The notes beneath the pieces were generated by a model that was given only the letters and a program-made list of their open reading frames with translations, was not told where the DNA came from and did no database searches. Shown piece by piece: positions 28,764 to 39,700 of a stretch of DNA of 64,000 nt; position 1 is the first letter of the stretch, and every line of letters starts with the position of its first letter. This stretch comes from Bacteroidales bacterium (GTDB lineage Bacteria > Bacteroidota > Bacteroidia > Bacteroidales > JAGOPY01): contig JAGOPY010000001.1 in the NCBI GenBank assembly GCA_017991835.1, positions 62,001-126,000 on the forward strand, read 5' to 3'. The position numbers and the translations under genes are program-made.

Positions 28764-30767
28764 ATGGGGAATGAGAAAATAAAAATACTGGCCATCGACG
28801 ACCATCCCGATAACCTCCTCATCCTGAAAGCGATGATCCGGGATGCGTTTCCGAATGCCGTTACGATGACCGCGCTCAGCGGGAGATCAGGCATTGAACT
28901 TGCCGTGATGGAAGACCCCGATATTGTTTTGCTTGATGTGGTAATGCCCGAAATGGATGGTTTTGAGGTCTGTAAAAAATTAAAGTCAGACAACCGCACC
29001 CGGGAAATACCCGTCGTTTTTATTACAGCTCAAAAAGGGGATAAAGAGAACCGTATCCGGGCCATGGAGGTAGGCGCCGATGCCTTCCTGGCCAAGCCGG
29101 TCGACGAAAATGAGCTCATTGCCCAGATCAGGGCCATGGTCAGGATCAAACAGGCCAATATCGAAAGAAGGACCGAAAAAGAGCGGCTGGCCCGGCTTGT
29201 GGAAGAGCAAACCGTTGAACAGCGGAGAACCTACATCGCCACGCTCAACCTCCTGGAAGATCTCAACCGGGAAAACGAGGCCAGGAAAAAGAACGAAATG
29301 GCGCTCAAAAGCAGCGAAGCCAGCCTGGCCGATATTTTTCAAACGGTGACCGAGGGCATCGCCTATACCACGCTGACCGGTGAGGTTCTTTCGGTTAATT
29401 CCTCACTGGTAAGGATCCTGGGAATACCCGCGGAGAGAATCATCGGAAAAAATATTCTTGTTGTTGCCAGAGAACTTCTGAATTTCAACAACCTGCGCCA
29501 GGTCGCGCCTATCCTGAAGAAAATCATCACCGGAAAACCGGTTGGCACCTTCCAGGTTGAATACCAGGAAAAGATCCTCGAGATCACGGCCAGCATCAAC
29601 AAGCAGTCGAGCCGGATGACGGGTGTGATCCGGGATATCACCCAGCGAAAACGCGATGAGGAGGCCCTGGTGCGAAGCGAAAAACGGTTCCGCTCACTGG
29701 TCGAAAATGCTTTCGATGGGATTTACCTGACCAATGGAAAGTATTTCTATTTTGTCAATGAAAAATATTGCGAGATAACCGGATATTCAGAACAGGAACT
29801 GACTTCACCCGGTTTCGACTTTAAGGTGACCCTCACAGACGAAAGCCAAAAACTGATCCAGGAGCGAAACAGGCTAAGAAGCCAGAATAAGACCATTGCT
29901 GATACGTATGAAATGAGTATTCTGGCCAAAGACGGTACGTTAAAAATAGTAGAGGTCTCCACCGTGAACCTCGGGCATAGTAAAGAACTGAATGTGATGG
30001 GCATTGTGCGCGATATTACGGAGCGAAAGAATATGGAAACCCAGGCGATCCAGTCGGAGCGGCTGTCGGCACTTGGAGAAATGTCGGCCGGGATGGCCCA
30101 CGAGATCAACCAGCCGCTCAACACCCTGTCGATCCTTTTCGACAACCTCATGCTGGAAGCCAAAACCAACGGATCGGTCAGCATAGAATACCTGCAGAAA
30201 AAGTCAGAAAAGATATTCGACAATATTGTCAGAATGAGAAACCTGATCGACCATGTCAGGGATTTCTCCCGCAGCCAGGACGGGTACATCCTGAACCTGT
30301 TCCATATCAATAACAGCATCCGAAACGCGCTGACGATGGTGTCGGAACAGTTCAGGATCAGGGGAATAGAACTTATTTTGCAACTCGATGATACCCTTCC
30401 CCAGATAAAGGGCAACATTTACAAATTCGAACAGGTGATGCTGAACCTGATCAGCAATGCCCGCGATGCGGTGATGGATAAAAAATCCCTGGCCGGCAAA
30501 GATTATTCTATGTCGGTATCGATAAAGACCAGCCACGACAGGCAAAATATTTATGTAGTGGTTGAAGACAATGGAGTGGGCATAAAAAAAGATATTATCG
30601 ATAAAATCATGCAACCCTTCTTTACAACCAAAGATCCCGGTAAAGGGACCGGGCTGGGATTATCAATTTCCTACGGGATCATTAAAGAACTGGATGGAAA
30701 AATAGAACTGGCCAGCGAGCCGATGAAATGGACCCGGGTGACTGTTACCATTCCCATAAAGAAATGA
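28764..30767 (+). CDS. Receiver-PAS-PAS histidine kinase
   Basis: 667 residues, cytoplasmic. An N-terminal receiver (about 5-125, D58 in [15 protein letters not shown]) is followed by a coiled coil, two PAS/PAC units (ending DITQRKR and DITERKN), HisKA of the NtrB-like type ([20 protein letters not shown]) and HATPase_c ([37 protein letters not shown]). The kinase type is the one usually paired with NtrC regulators, and such a regulator starts 40 bases downstream. Its N-terminal receiver would let the upstream kinases control it. Confidence 0.88.
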   Translation: MGNEKIKILAIDDHPDNLLILKAMIRDAFPNAVTMTALSGRSGIELAVMEDPDIVLLDVVMPEMDGFEVCKKLKSDNRTREIPVVFITAQKGDKENRIRAMEVGADAFLAKPVDENELIAQIRAMVRIKQANIERRTEKERLARLVEEQTVEQRRTYIATLNLLEDLNRENEARKKNEMALKSSEASLADIFQTVTEGIAYTTLTGEVLSVNSSLVRILGIPAERIIGKNILVVARELLNFNNLRQVAPILKKIITGKPVGTFQVEYQEKILEITASINKQSSRMTGVIRDITQRKRDEEALVRSEKRFRSLVENAFDGIYLTNGKYFYFVNEKYCEITGYSEQELTSPGFDFKVTLTDESQKLIQERNRLRSQNKTIADTYEMSILAKDGTLKIVEVSTVNLGHSKELNVMGIVRDITERKNMETQAIQSERLSALGEMSAGMAHEINQPLNTLSILFDNLMLEAKTNGSVSIEYLQKKSEKIFDNIVRMRNLIDHVRDFSRSQDGYILNLFHINNSIRNALTMVSEQFRIRGIELILQLDDTLPQIKGNIYKFEQVMLNLISNARDAVMDKKSLAGKDYSMSVSIKTSHDRQNIYVVVEDNGVGIKKDIIDKIMQPFFTTKDPGKGTGLGLSISYGIIKELDGKIELASEPMKWTRVTVTIPIKK

Positions 30768-30806
30768 TTAAGGATTCAAAATAATAACCGGTAAAAACGA
30801 TATCCT

Positions 30807-32237
30807 ATGACCCCCGTCCGAGACTCAGAAAAATTGCCCGACAACCTGAAGGATCTCACCGATAAGATCCGGGTGCTGATCATTGACGACGAAAAAAGCT
30901 TCACAGAGGAACTCAGCGAGTTCCTCAACAAATCGGGCTACTACTGCCTGGAAGCCAATACCGGCGGCGAAGGGCTTTATATGCTTAAAAAGCACGAATT
31001 CGACCTGCTGGTGCTGGATGTGATGCTGCCCGGCATGAGCGGGCTGGATATCCTCAAAGAGGTAAAAGAGATCTATCCCAGCCTCGAGGTAATCGTTGTC
31101 TCCGGTCACGGAGATATGGATACCGTGCTGCAGGCCATGCGCCTGGGAGCGCTCGACTACCTGCGCAAACCTTTCCGGCATACCGATATCCAGATCGCCA
31201 TTGAACGCACCCAGAAGTTTCTGCAGCTTAACCGGAAACTGAAAAACATGGAGGAGCGCCATTCACTCATCTCCAAAACAATGGAGGATAAGATCGACCG
31301 CCACTTCATCGGGAAAAGCCACCAGATCCGGGAGGTCTTCGAAAAAGCCGTCACCGCCGCCCGGTACCCCGATGCCAATGTGCTGATCACCGGCGAAAGC
31401 GGCACCGGGAAGGAAAATATCGCCCGGATCATCCACTATTCCAGCGACCGGAAAGACCATACTTTTTTTGCCGTCAACAGCAGCGCCATCACCGACTCAC
31501 TGCTGGAAAGCGAATTCTTCGGCCATAAAAAGGGCTCCTTTACCGGCGCCATCAACGATAAAATGGGCTACTTTGAAGTGTGCCACGAAGGGACGCTTTT
31601 CCTCGATGAAATTGCCGACATGCCGCTGAACCTGCAGGCCAAACTCCTGCGGGCCGCAGAAGAGAAAGTCATTACCCGTATCGGCGATACCAAACCGATC
31701 CAGACCAATTTCCGGATCATCTCGGCGACAAACCACGACATCAACGAGATGGTCAGGGAGAAAAAATTCCGGCTCGACCTGCTCCATCGGCTCAATACCG
31801 TTCATATCCACATCCCGCCGCTGAGGGAAAGAAGGGAAGACATCAAACCCCTGCTGATGCACTTTGCCCAGGAATACGCGGTGAGGTTCAATAAACCCGA
31901 TTTTAAAATCACCAGAGAGGTGATCGATGCCCTGATGAAGTACGACTTCCCCGGTAATGTCAGAGAGCTGAAAAACATGACCGAACGGGCCTTCATCCTT
32001 TGCCGGGGGAATGAGTTCACCAGCTATGATTTCCCCGTAAGTACCCAGCCAATGGTCGCTGAAAACACATCCGGAACTTTCAACATGAAGAACCTGGAGC
32101 AGGAGTTGGTCAGAGACGCGCTGAAGCACTGCAATTACAACCAGAAGGCAGCCGCCAACATGCTTGGCATCACCCGCGATGCCCTCATCCGTAAAATGAA
32201 AAAATACAATATCACGATCAATAAATCGGATACCTGA
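30807..32237 (+). CDS. NtrC-family sigma-54 response regulator
   Basis: 476 residues. Receiver about 20-140 with D71 (LLVLDVMLPGMSGL). AAA+ domain about 165-395: Walker A GESGTGKE (about 196-203), the sigma-54 contact loop GSFTGA (243-248; the family consensus is GAFTGA), Walker B GTLFLDE (262-268). A Fis-type helix-turn-helix ends the protein (NMLGITRDALIRKMKKY). It activates transcription by sigma-54 RNA polymerase and is the only DNA-binding output among the cluster's regulators. A fitting sigma-54 promoter lies upstream of the surface operon at 4015. Its own terminator follows at 32251. Confidence 0.92.
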   Translation: MTPVRDSEKLPDNLKDLTDKIRVLIIDDEKSFTEELSEFLNKSGYYCLEANTGGEGLYMLKKHEFDLLVLDVMLPGMSGLDILKEVKEIYPSLEVIVVSGHGDMDTVLQAMRLGALDYLRKPFRHTDIQIAIERTQKFLQLNRKLKNMEERHSLISKTMEDKIDRHFIGKSHQIREVFEKAVTAARYPDANVLITGESGTGKENIARIIHYSSDRKDHTFFAVNSSAITDSLLESEFFGHKKGSFTGAINDKMGYFEVCHEGTLFLDEIADMPLNLQAKLLRAAEEKVITRIGDTKPIQTNFRIISATNHDINEMVREKKFRLDLLHRLNTVHIHIPPLRERREDIKPLLMHFAQEYAVRFNKPDFKITREVIDALMKYDFPGNVRELKNMTERAFILCRGNEFTSYDFPVSTQPMVAENTSGTFNMKNLEQELVRDALKHCNYNQKAAANMLGITRDALIRKMKKYNITINKSDT

Positions 32238-32250
32238 CCAAACCGGATTG

Positions 32251-32274
32251 CGCACACCTGTGCGATTATTTTTT
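32251..32274 (+). terminator. Rho-independent terminator
   Basis: Stem CGCACA/TGTGCG (32251-32264) is followed by ATTATTTTTT, 13 bases after the stop of the sigma-54 activator gene. It closes the signalling cluster. Confidence 0.7.
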
Positions 32275-32404
32275 CGGGCTTCCTATTATTCTCTTATTAT
32301 ATTCATAATATTCATATGTCTGAATGTTTTTTTATGATTCGTAATCCTCTCATTATGTTTAAATTAAAAAATATTTTATCAAAAAAATGAATTGTCCGGC
32401 TTCT

Positions 32405-32421
32405 TAGGTATGGGGTTTGCA
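32405..32421 (+). promoter_or_regulatory. Weak sigma-54-like promoter
   Basis: GG (32407-32408) and GC (32419-32420) are spaced by exactly 10 bases, and the -12 half reads TTTGCA as in the consensus. The -24 half reads AGGTAT and departs from TGGCAC. It lies about 55 bases upstream of the sigma-factor ATG at 32474, just after the sigma-54 activator gene. The match could be chance. Confidence 0.3.
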
Positions 32422-32473
32422 AATGGGCGGCCAGTGTTTAACTCAAAATACAAACAACAAAGATCCCATCCCA

Positions 32474-33160
32474 ATGAACGCAACGACTACCACCCTGAAC
32501 TTTACAGAATCCGAAAGCATTCTGACTCCGCTTCTTAATTTGGTTGACCGCAGGCAAACATCAACCCGGGGGCATAAAATCGTTTATACCAATGAAGCCA
32601 TCATTTATGGCCTGAAGGCCCGGGATGAAAAGGTGATCAGTTATATCTACAAGCAATCGTATGCACAGGTGAGGTTTTTTATCACCTCCAACAACGGCAC
32701 GGTGATGGATGCAGAAGATATTTTCCAGGACGCGCTGGTGCTCATCTATAAAAACATCGCCTCAGAAAAATTCGTATTGACCTGTTCCTTCAGCACTTAC
32801 CTGTTTTCGATCTGCAGGCACCTCTGGCTTCAAAAACTGAACAGGAACCTGAGAAATGTAAGCATTGATGATAACATGACCAGTTGTGATCCTTTTGAAG
32901 ATGAAGAAAAGCTGAAAGATCATTTGATGGAATCGGAGAAATACCGCCTGTTTCAAAAGCACTTCAACAGGCTCAAAGCCGGGGAGCAAAAAATACTGAA
33001 ACTCTATATGAGCAAGACCCACGGGCGGGAGGTGGCGTCGATCATGGGTTACAAGTCGGATAAATACGCAAAATACCGTAAATACGTCATTAAAGAAAAA
33101 CTGAAGGCTATGATCATGAGTGATGAACTTTATGATAAAGTCTGCAGCCTTAATAATTAA
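32474..33160 (+). CDS. Sigma-70 family (ECF-like) sigma factor
   Basis: About 228 residues from ATG 32474 (MNATTTTLNF); an upstream in-frame start at 32417 is less convincing. Region 2 is visible around VMDAEDIFQDALVLIYKNI and FSTYLFSICRHLWLQKLNR. Region 4 is KAGEQKILKLYMSKTHGREV, followed by a basic helix rich in K and Y. The family directs RNA polymerase to alternative promoters. The acidic linker (DPFEDEEKLKDH) and HTH are typical of Bacteroidota ECF-type factors. No anti-sigma gene is adjacent. It lies between the signalling cluster and the second surface-protein region, so it may serve either. Confidence 0.8.
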   Translation: MNATTTTLNFTESESILTPLLNLVDRRQTSTRGHKIVYTNEAIIYGLKARDEKVISYIYKQSYAQVRFFITSNNGTVMDAEDIFQDALVLIYKNIASEKFVLTCSFSTYLFSICRHLWLQKLNRNLRNVSIDDNMTSCDPFEDEEKLKDHLMESEKYRLFQKHFNRLKAGEQKILKLYMSKTHGREVASIMGYKSDKYAKYRKYVIKEKLKAMIMSDELYDKVCSLNN

Positions 33161-33230
33161 TAATTAGTAGTGCATAATATTTAAAAAACTCTTTTCATAA
33201 TTTTTTTAAGTATTTGTTTTCAATTCACGT

Positions 33231-33261
33231 GGCTGTTCATTCATTTGAACAGCCTTTTTTT
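33231..33261 (+). terminator. Rho-independent terminator
   Basis: Perfect 8-base stem GGCTGTTC/GAACAGCC, 8-base loop and seven T residues, about 70 bases after the sigma-factor stop. Confidence 0.85.
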
Positions 33262-33264
33262 ATT

Positions 33265-33435
33265 ACCGACGAGTGTCCCGTCGGTTCTTAGAAAGATTCT
33301 CTTCCGACGACTGAAGCCGTCGGTTCTATTTTTTTTGGAACCAACGGCTTTAGTCGTTGGAGCACGATCACCATCAACCGACGGATTTACCCGTCGGAGC
33401 ACCAAACATTCACCGACGACTAAACCCGTCGGAGT
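33265..33435. repeat. Cluster of five CCGACG/CGTCGG palindromic elements
   Basis: Five REP-like units lie in 171 bases, at about 33265-33285, 33304-33326, 33335-33361, 33376-33400 and 33412-33435. Each is a 6-7 base arm CCGACGG or CCGACGA, a 4-6 base spacer rich in TTTA, and the complementary arm. Single copies are at 36608 and 60444. The tail CGTCGGAAGARAA is shared by the single copies and by the reverse complement of unit 2, which defines an orientation. No REP-associated transposase gene is in this window. Confidence 0.7.
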
Positions 33436-33520
33436 ATCGAAAAAAACCGGTTAGACGGACTTTTGAGATGGCCTCTTTCTTAATTTCGACAATCTATGTC
33501 GAAAAAGGCAAAATTTATAT

Positions 33521-33528
33521 TATCTTCG
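33521..33528 (+). promoter_or_regulatory. Possible Bacteroidota -7 element
   Basis: TATCTTCG is one base off the TAnnTTTG consensus and lies 50 bases upstream of ATG 33578. No clear -33 TTTG is seen. Confidence 0.3.
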
Positions 33529-33577
33529 TAACCCTTTTCCATTTTTGCCAGTAAACAAGCTAACCAGACCTTGTCGA

Positions 33578-36574
33578 ATGAAGGCTGTTATTTTTTTGCC
33601 CTTGTCTTTACTGCTCCTGCTGCCGGGATCCCTTTCCGGACAGACGGAACCCGTTTATCCTTCTTTGATCGTGACCGGCGAGTACCTGGGTCTGACTCCG
33701 CCGCTTCGTGATCTGCCGGCCATTTCGGAAATGGAGACAATGAAAATGAGGAATGATGCCGCCGGGAAGATCCTCAACAGCCGTTTGCGCACCCGGTCGT
33801 ATCCATATGCCGATCAGGCTTTCCCGAAAGGTGCTGATCCGGTATGGCAAAAAGCCTCCGGTACGCGGAATTCGGATCGTGCCCCCGACCTCAATATCTC
33901 CGGCCAGGATTCGCCCTTTTATCCATCCGATCCCACCGGGGCGGCAGGTCCCGGCCATTACATGCAAGCTGTTAATGCCGCCTATACTATTTATGACAAG
34001 AACGGCGTTCTGCTGGCCGGTCCGACCGCCCTCAACACCCTTTTCGAAGGGGTCGCGGGTTCGGAATGCAACAGTGGCGACCCGATCGTCCTTTACGACG
34101 AACAGGCCGGACGGTGGCTCGTCGCCGAGTTTTCCATCTGCGGCGTCAACGACTTTGTGCTTATCGCCATTTCCACCACCAGTGATCCGACCGGCGCCTG
34201 GCACAAATATTCGTTCGATGTCGACGATATCCCCGATTACGAAAAATTCGGCATCTGGCGCGACGGATATTACATGGGCATCAATAATGCAGTGGGAAAC
34301 GATATTTATGTATTTGAAAGATCACAGATGCTTATCGGTGGGGAAGCCGTTGCGGTAGCATTTAACAATCCCTGGAGGCCTGCAACAATGGATGGGTTCA
34401 TGTGCGTCCCGCCGTTGGATAACGACGGTGATTTTGCACCGGAAGGGGAACCGGGTCTGTTTATCACCATCAACGACGACGCTATCAGCGGGGGCAGCGA
34501 CCAGCTCTGGATCTATGAGCTGAGCGTAAACTGGGCGCAACCCGGGGCTTCGACATTTATCAGAGCGCAGCAATTGTCTGTCGCCCCTTTCGACTCCAAC
34601 TTCGGCAGCACCTGGGAAAACATTTCTCAATACGGGACCACACGCAAGCTCGACGCGGTGCCGCAGGTCATTATGAACCCTCCCCAGTACAGGAATTTCG
34701 GAACGTATGAAACGATCGTATGTTGTCATACAGTCGATGTCGATAATTCAGATCATGCCGGGGTGCGCTGGTACGAGCTGCGCAGGGCAGGCGGAGGCGC
34801 CTGGTCGGTCAGGCAGCAGGGCACCTATGCCCCGGATGAGCACTCCCGCTGGATGGGGTCGATCATGATGAACGGTATGCACCAGATAGCGCTGGGATAC
34901 AGCATTTCGGGCAGCAACCTGCATCCGGGCATACGTTACTGCGGACAATCCGAGGCCGCCAACCTGGTGGCCGGTTCGGTCCTGGATATCGCCGAAGACA
35001 CCATCCACCATGGCCAGTACTCCCAGCTAAATATTAATCGCTGGGGCGATTATGCCGCCATGCAGGTCGATCCCTCCGATGACATGACCTTTTGGTTCAC
35101 CTCGGGATATGTCGGCCCCAGTGGCGCCAGGAAAACCATGGTCTCCAGCTTTAATTTCGGCACCATCCCCCTGGAGGCAGATTTCAAAGCCTCGGATACC
35201 ACCCCTTCGCCCGAAACTGCCGTGCTTTTTAACGATTACTCCCTGGGAAATGTCAGGAACTGGCAATGGAACTTCTCCCCCAATACCATAACCTACCTTA
35301 ACGGAACCGACTCTACCTCCCGGTACCCGGCCATTCTTTTCAATAATTCCGGATATTATTCCGTATCCCTGACGGTGTCCGACTCCTTAACCGATGATAC
35401 GGAAATGAAATCCGATTATATCTTTGCCTATACCCCCGGATTATGGAAAGGAATTGAATCCGGTGAATGGAACAATATCGTCAACTGGGATGGCGGAAAG
35501 GCCACCACATCATCTACGAATGTGGTGATACCACCGGATGCTTACCACTGGCCCGAATATACCGGGAATTTTGTGATCGGAACCCATTGCTCCGGTCTTT
35601 CAATGGATAATTCATCCGAAATGAATATCTCCGGCAGTTTGACCATAAACCCAGGCAATGTCCTGACAATGAATGAGAACGCAATCCTGAAGATCGGGGG
35701 AAGCTGGATAAATAACGGCGCTTTCAACCCGGGCAACAGTACCGTATCGTTTATCGGACCAGGCCCGCTGGCCATCGCTTCCACACTCAATCCCAACAAT
35801 ATCACAGATTATGTCAGATCAACCTTTCCAAAGGAGATGAATTACCTTGTAAATGGAATTACCGGTCCGTCGGGTGATGACAAATGGGAAAATGTTCCCC
35901 TCGGGTTTACGTTTAAATTTGCAGGGAATAATTACACCTCCGCCCGGTTGTCGACCAACGGCTGGCTCTCGCTGAACCTGTCGGGTAACCTGGGATATAA
36001 CAACAACTACCTGTTCACATCCTCTGTGCCGAATTGTGCCATTGCCGCCTGGTGGGACGACCTTTACGACGACGCGGTCAGCAGCGTGAATTACCTGACC
36101 GAAGGCAGCGAGCCGAACCGTGTTTTCACCGCTGAGTGGAATAGGCTTAAACCTTACATGGATAACAGCGTTACGGCGCGGATCAGCTTCCAGGTCAAAT
36201 TATACGAAACATCAAACATCATTGAATTCCACTATGGAAACGCTGAGCCCGGGACGCATAGCAGTTATGAAAGCGCTTCGATCGGGATCGAAGATCACAT
36301 GGGCGGTCCCGGGCATTTCAAAGAAGCCACCACCGGGTCCACCACAACCGGGGTCACCAGCCTGTCTTCCTTAACCCAATGGCAGCTGACCAACTACCGC
36401 TTTGCTCCGGCCGATCTGACACAACGATTTAATAACGTGATCCTGAGCAACCCGGAAGGAATCCTGAATTTCACGACCGATACCGAGATCGACGGATTCT
36501 TTGAACTTCATCCGGGCGCATCCACCATCATCAATACCGGCAAAACCCTGAAGGTCAGAGGGAATCTGGAGTAG
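33578..36574 (+). CDS. Secreted propeller-like/PKD protein, paralogue 1
   Basis: I chose ATG 33578 (MKAVIFLPLSLLLLLPG, signal peptide); the open frame extends 11 codons upstream to a TTG. About 998 residues. A motif near the start (TPPLRDLPA) is shared by all three paralogues. About 80-530 is a beta-propeller-like region (DDIPDYEKFGIWRDGYYMG, PLDNDGDFAPEGEPGLFITI, CGQSEAANL). Then follow a PKD domain (VLFNDYSLGNVRNWQWNF), the LWKGIESGEWNNIVNW module, and a nidogen-like beta domain (LGFTFKFAGNNYTSARLSTN). The protein ends at GKTLKVRGNLE with no T9SS domain. Its function is unknown; such proteins are usually extracellular. It is followed by paralogue 2. Confidence 0.75.
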   Translation: MKAVIFLPLSLLLLLPGSLSGQTEPVYPSLIVTGEYLGLTPPLRDLPAISEMETMKMRNDAAGKILNSRLRTRSYPYADQAFPKGADPVWQKASGTRNSDRAPDLNISGQDSPFYPSDPTGAAGPGHYMQAVNAAYTIYDKNGVLLAGPTALNTLFEGVAGSECNSGDPIVLYDEQAGRWLVAEFSICGVNDFVLIAISTTSDPTGAWHKYSFDVDDIPDYEKFGIWRDGYYMGINNAVGNDIYVFERSQMLIGGEAVAVAFNNPWRPATMDGFMCVPPLDNDGDFAPEGEPGLFITINDDAISGGSDQLWIYELSVNWAQPGASTFIRAQQLSVAPFDSNFGSTWENISQYGTTRKLDAVPQVIMNPPQYRNFGTYETIVCCHTVDVDNSDHAGVRWYELRRAGGGAWSVRQQGTYAPDEHSRWMGSIMMNGMHQIALGYSISGSNLHPGIRYCGQSEAANLVAGSVLDIAEDTIHHGQYSQLNINRWGDYAAMQVDPSDDMTFWFTSGYVGPSGARKTMVSSFNFGTIPLEADFKASDTTPSPETAVLFNDYSLGNVRNWQWNFSPNTITYLNGTDSTSRYPAILFNNSGYYSVSLTVSDSLTDDTEMKSDYIFAYTPGLWKGIESGEWNNIVNWDGGKATTSSTNVVIPPDAYHWPEYTGNFVIGTHCSGLSMDNSSEMNISGSLTINPGNVLTMNENAILKIGGSWINNGAFNPGNSTVSFIGPGPLAIASTLNPNNITDYVRSTFPKEMNYLVNGITGPSGDDKWENVPLGFTFKFAGNNYTSARLSTNGWLSLNLSGNLGYNNNYLFTSSVPNCAIAAWWDDLYDDAVSSVNYLTEGSEPNRVFTAEWNRLKPYMDNSVTARISFQVKLYETSNIIEFHYGNAEPGTHSSYESASIGIEDHMGGPGHFKEATTGSTTTGVTSLSSLTQWQLTNYRFAPADLTQRFNNVILSNPEGILNFTTDTEIDGFFELHPGASTIINTGKTLKVRGNLE

Positions 36575-36607
36575 GCTTTTTGTTTATCCCCTGCACCGAC
36601 TCTTGCA

Positions 36608-36633
36608 TAACCGATGGGTTTACTCGTCGGAAG
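36608..36633 (+). repeat. Single CCGACG-type palindromic element
   Basis: CCGATGGGTTTACTCGTCGG followed by AAGAGAAACT. It matches the family clustered at 33265, including the conserved tail, and lies between paralogues 1 and 2. Confidence 0.6.
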
Positions 36634-36648
36634 AGAAACTTTTGATTG

Positions 36649-36656
36649 TATTTTTG
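36649..36656 (+). promoter_or_regulatory. Possible Bacteroidota -7 element
   Basis: TATTTTTG fits TAnnTTTG and lies 47 bases upstream of ATG 36704. A -33 TTTG at the right distance is not evident. Confidence 0.35.
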
Positions 36657-36703
36657 CATAAAATTCTGCCATCACTTAACTCAATCTGATTAACTCTGGT
36701 CGT

Positions 36704-39700
36704 ATGAGGAAAATTGCGCTGATCATTTTAACTGCACTCAGTTTTTCTTTATTTACATTTCCGTCTGTAGCCCAGGATGAACCTGTCAGCCCGGGGCTTA
36801 TCATCACCGGGGTGTACCATGGCGAAACGCCTCCCCTCCGTGATTTACCGGTATTAACCGAGGCCGACTGGCAGGCGATGGAAGAAGAAGCGGCACAAAA
36901 GATGCTGAACCCCAAACTGCGGACCCGTTCTTATCCTTATGCCGCCACCGCCCTGCCCAAAGGCCCCGATCCGGTGTGGCAGCAGGAGATGCCGGCCATA
37001 CGGGAAACGGTAACTACACTGGCAAACTTCGAAGGACAACAGTCTTCCTATTGGCCCCCGGATTGCAATGGTACCGCAGGCCCCAATCATTATATGCAAA
37101 CCATTAATTCCGTTTATGCTATTTATGATAAAACGGGGACGCTGGTAGCTGGCCCCTCCAACCTCAACACCCTGTTTTCAGGAGTTACCGGCTCGAGTTG
37201 CAACGACGGCGATCCGATCATTCTTTATGATGAGCAAGCCGAACGGTGGCTTATAGCGGAGTTTTCCATTTGCGGGTCCAATGATTATATGCTGGTTGCC
37301 GTGTCAACCACTAACGATCCGACAGGCACCTGGCACAAATATTCGTTCGACGTTGATGATATGCCAGATTATGAAAAACTGGGCATATGGCAGGATGGGT
37401 ATTATATGGGGACGAATACAGCCGGGGCCGGCAAGAAAGACATTTATGTTTTCGAGCGGTCAAAGATGCTGCAGGGACTTACGGCCCAGATGGTAGGGTT
37501 TGACAATCCCTGGCGGCCGACAACGGTCGACGGGTTCATGTGCGTTCCGCCGCTGGATAACGACGGCACTTTTGCCCCGACCGGCGAGCCCGGATTGTTC
37601 ATTACGATCAACGACGATGCCATCGGGGGCGGCAGCGATCAGCTCTGGATCTATGAACTGGATGTCGATTGGGTGACGCCGGCCAATTCGACTTTTACGC
37701 GTGTACAACAGTTGAATGTGGCTGCATTCGACAGTAATTTCGGCACCAACTGGGACAATATCAAGCAATTGGGAACCTCCCAGGAACTCGACGGCATCCC
37801 CCAGGTAATCATGAACCCGCCGCAATACCGGAACTTTGGGAGTTATGAAACAATTGTCTGCTGTCATACCGTCGATGTCGATAATACCGACCATGCCGGG
37901 ATCCGGTGGTACGAACTGCGGAGGGTAAGCAGTGGAAACTGGACCGTCAGGCAGCAGGGCACCTATGCCCCCGACAGCCATTCACGCTGGATGGGAAGCA
38001 TTATGCTGAACGGGCAGAATGAGATCGGGCTGGGGTATTCTGTCTCCAGCACAACCATGTATCCGGCGATCCGTTATTGCGGTCAATCGTCGTCAAATTA
38101 TAATTCCGCATCAGGAGTTCTGGATATCGCAGAACAGTCGGTTCAGGCCGGGGTTACCTACCAGTCAACCTATAACCGATGGGGCGATTATGCAGCCATG
38201 CAGGTGGATCCTACCGATGACGATGCCTTCTGGTTTACCAGCCAGTACCCCGGTACAGGCGGAACAAGAAAAACCAGGGTCGTCGGCTTTGTCATCGGGC
38301 CGGTAGCGCTTAATGCCAACTTTTCCGCCGGTAATACAACTCCTGTGCCCAATACAACAGTGCTTTTTAATGATTTGTCGACCGGCGGGGCAACCTCCTG
38401 GACATGGAGCTTCACACCCAATACGGTCACATATATGAACAGCACAAGTTCTGCCTCACAGAATCCCCAGGTTTCTTTCAACCAGTCGGGATATTATTCG
38501 GTTTCACTTACCGTATCCAATGGCAGTACAAACGATACGGAAACCAAGCCCAACTACATATTTGCCTATACCCCGGGCTTATGGACCGGGGCCACTTCCG
38601 CCGACTGGAACACGGCTTCCAATTGGGATGGCGGTATCTTACCCACATCTAATTCCAACATAACTTTTCCCCCTTCGGCGCCTAACCTGCCTTTGTTCAG
38701 CGGCGACTTTACAGTTGGTGTTAATTGCAACAACCTGACCTTCAATTCTTCTTCAGAGCTGATAGTCACAGGCAATTTTACTATAAATCCGGGTGAGACG
38801 GTCAATATGACTGCCGGCGGAACATTGATAGTCGGCGGCAACTGGACCAACAACGGGACTTTCAATGCCGGAACCGGAACAGTCAGGCTCAACGGGACCG
38901 GAGCAATCTCGGTTGCAAACACTCAATCCACATTGGACATAACCGCATACAACCTTTCGACATTTTCAAAAAGTATGACGGCATTAACGGGGGCCACGAC
39001 CGGCCCGACCGGTGACGATGGCTATGCCAATGTCCCTGTGGGATTTAATTTTAATTATTGCGGCAATAATTACAGCACGATCACCCTCAGCACCAACGGC
39101 TGGATTGCTTTTACCCTGGCAACGGTCACAGGCCATGACAATGCAGCGCTCTTTACGAATACATTGCCGAATGCTACGGTTGCGGCCTGGTGGGACGACC
39201 TGTCCGATGATATTACAAGTGTTGTTTATTATAAAACCGAAGGTGTTGCCCCTAACCGGATTTTTACTGCCGAATGGAATCGGGTGTTGACTTACTATAC
39301 CGGAGCAAGTGCAAGGATCAGCTACCAGACGAAACTGTTCAAGACGAGCAACAAGATCGAATTTCATTATGGGACAGCCGAGTCGGGAACTCATTCGGGC
39401 AGCGAAAGCGCCTCTATCGGGGTGGAAGATGCGACCGGGGGATCAGGCCATTTTAAAGAAGCGACAACCGGATCAACGACAACCGGCGTGACTAACCTGG
39501 TGAGCCCCGGTACCTGGCCAGCGGTAAACTATCGTTACTTACGTCCGGAAACAACTCTCACCTTCTCCAATATCATTATCAATAACACGGGCGGGAATGT
39601 GAACTTTTCCAATAATACCAATGTTACCGGTAATTTCCTGGTGATGCCTGGCGGATCTTTTACCGTTAGCACAGGGAAAACGCTCAATGTCCAGGGAACA

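Larger units (their letters stand above)
33161..33577 (+). other. Intergenic region of 417 bases
   Basis: No coding sequence. It contains the terminator of the sigma-factor gene (33231-33261), the palindromic repeat cluster (33265-33435), a small hairpin with arms TTTCGAC/GTCGAAA (33484-33504) and a possible -7 element TATCTTCG (33521-33528) before the ATG at 33578. Confidence 0.65.

Noticed and set aside
33484..33504. Possible terminator hairpin
   Set aside because: Perfect 7-base arms but no T tract; it lies in the promoter region of the gene at 33578.
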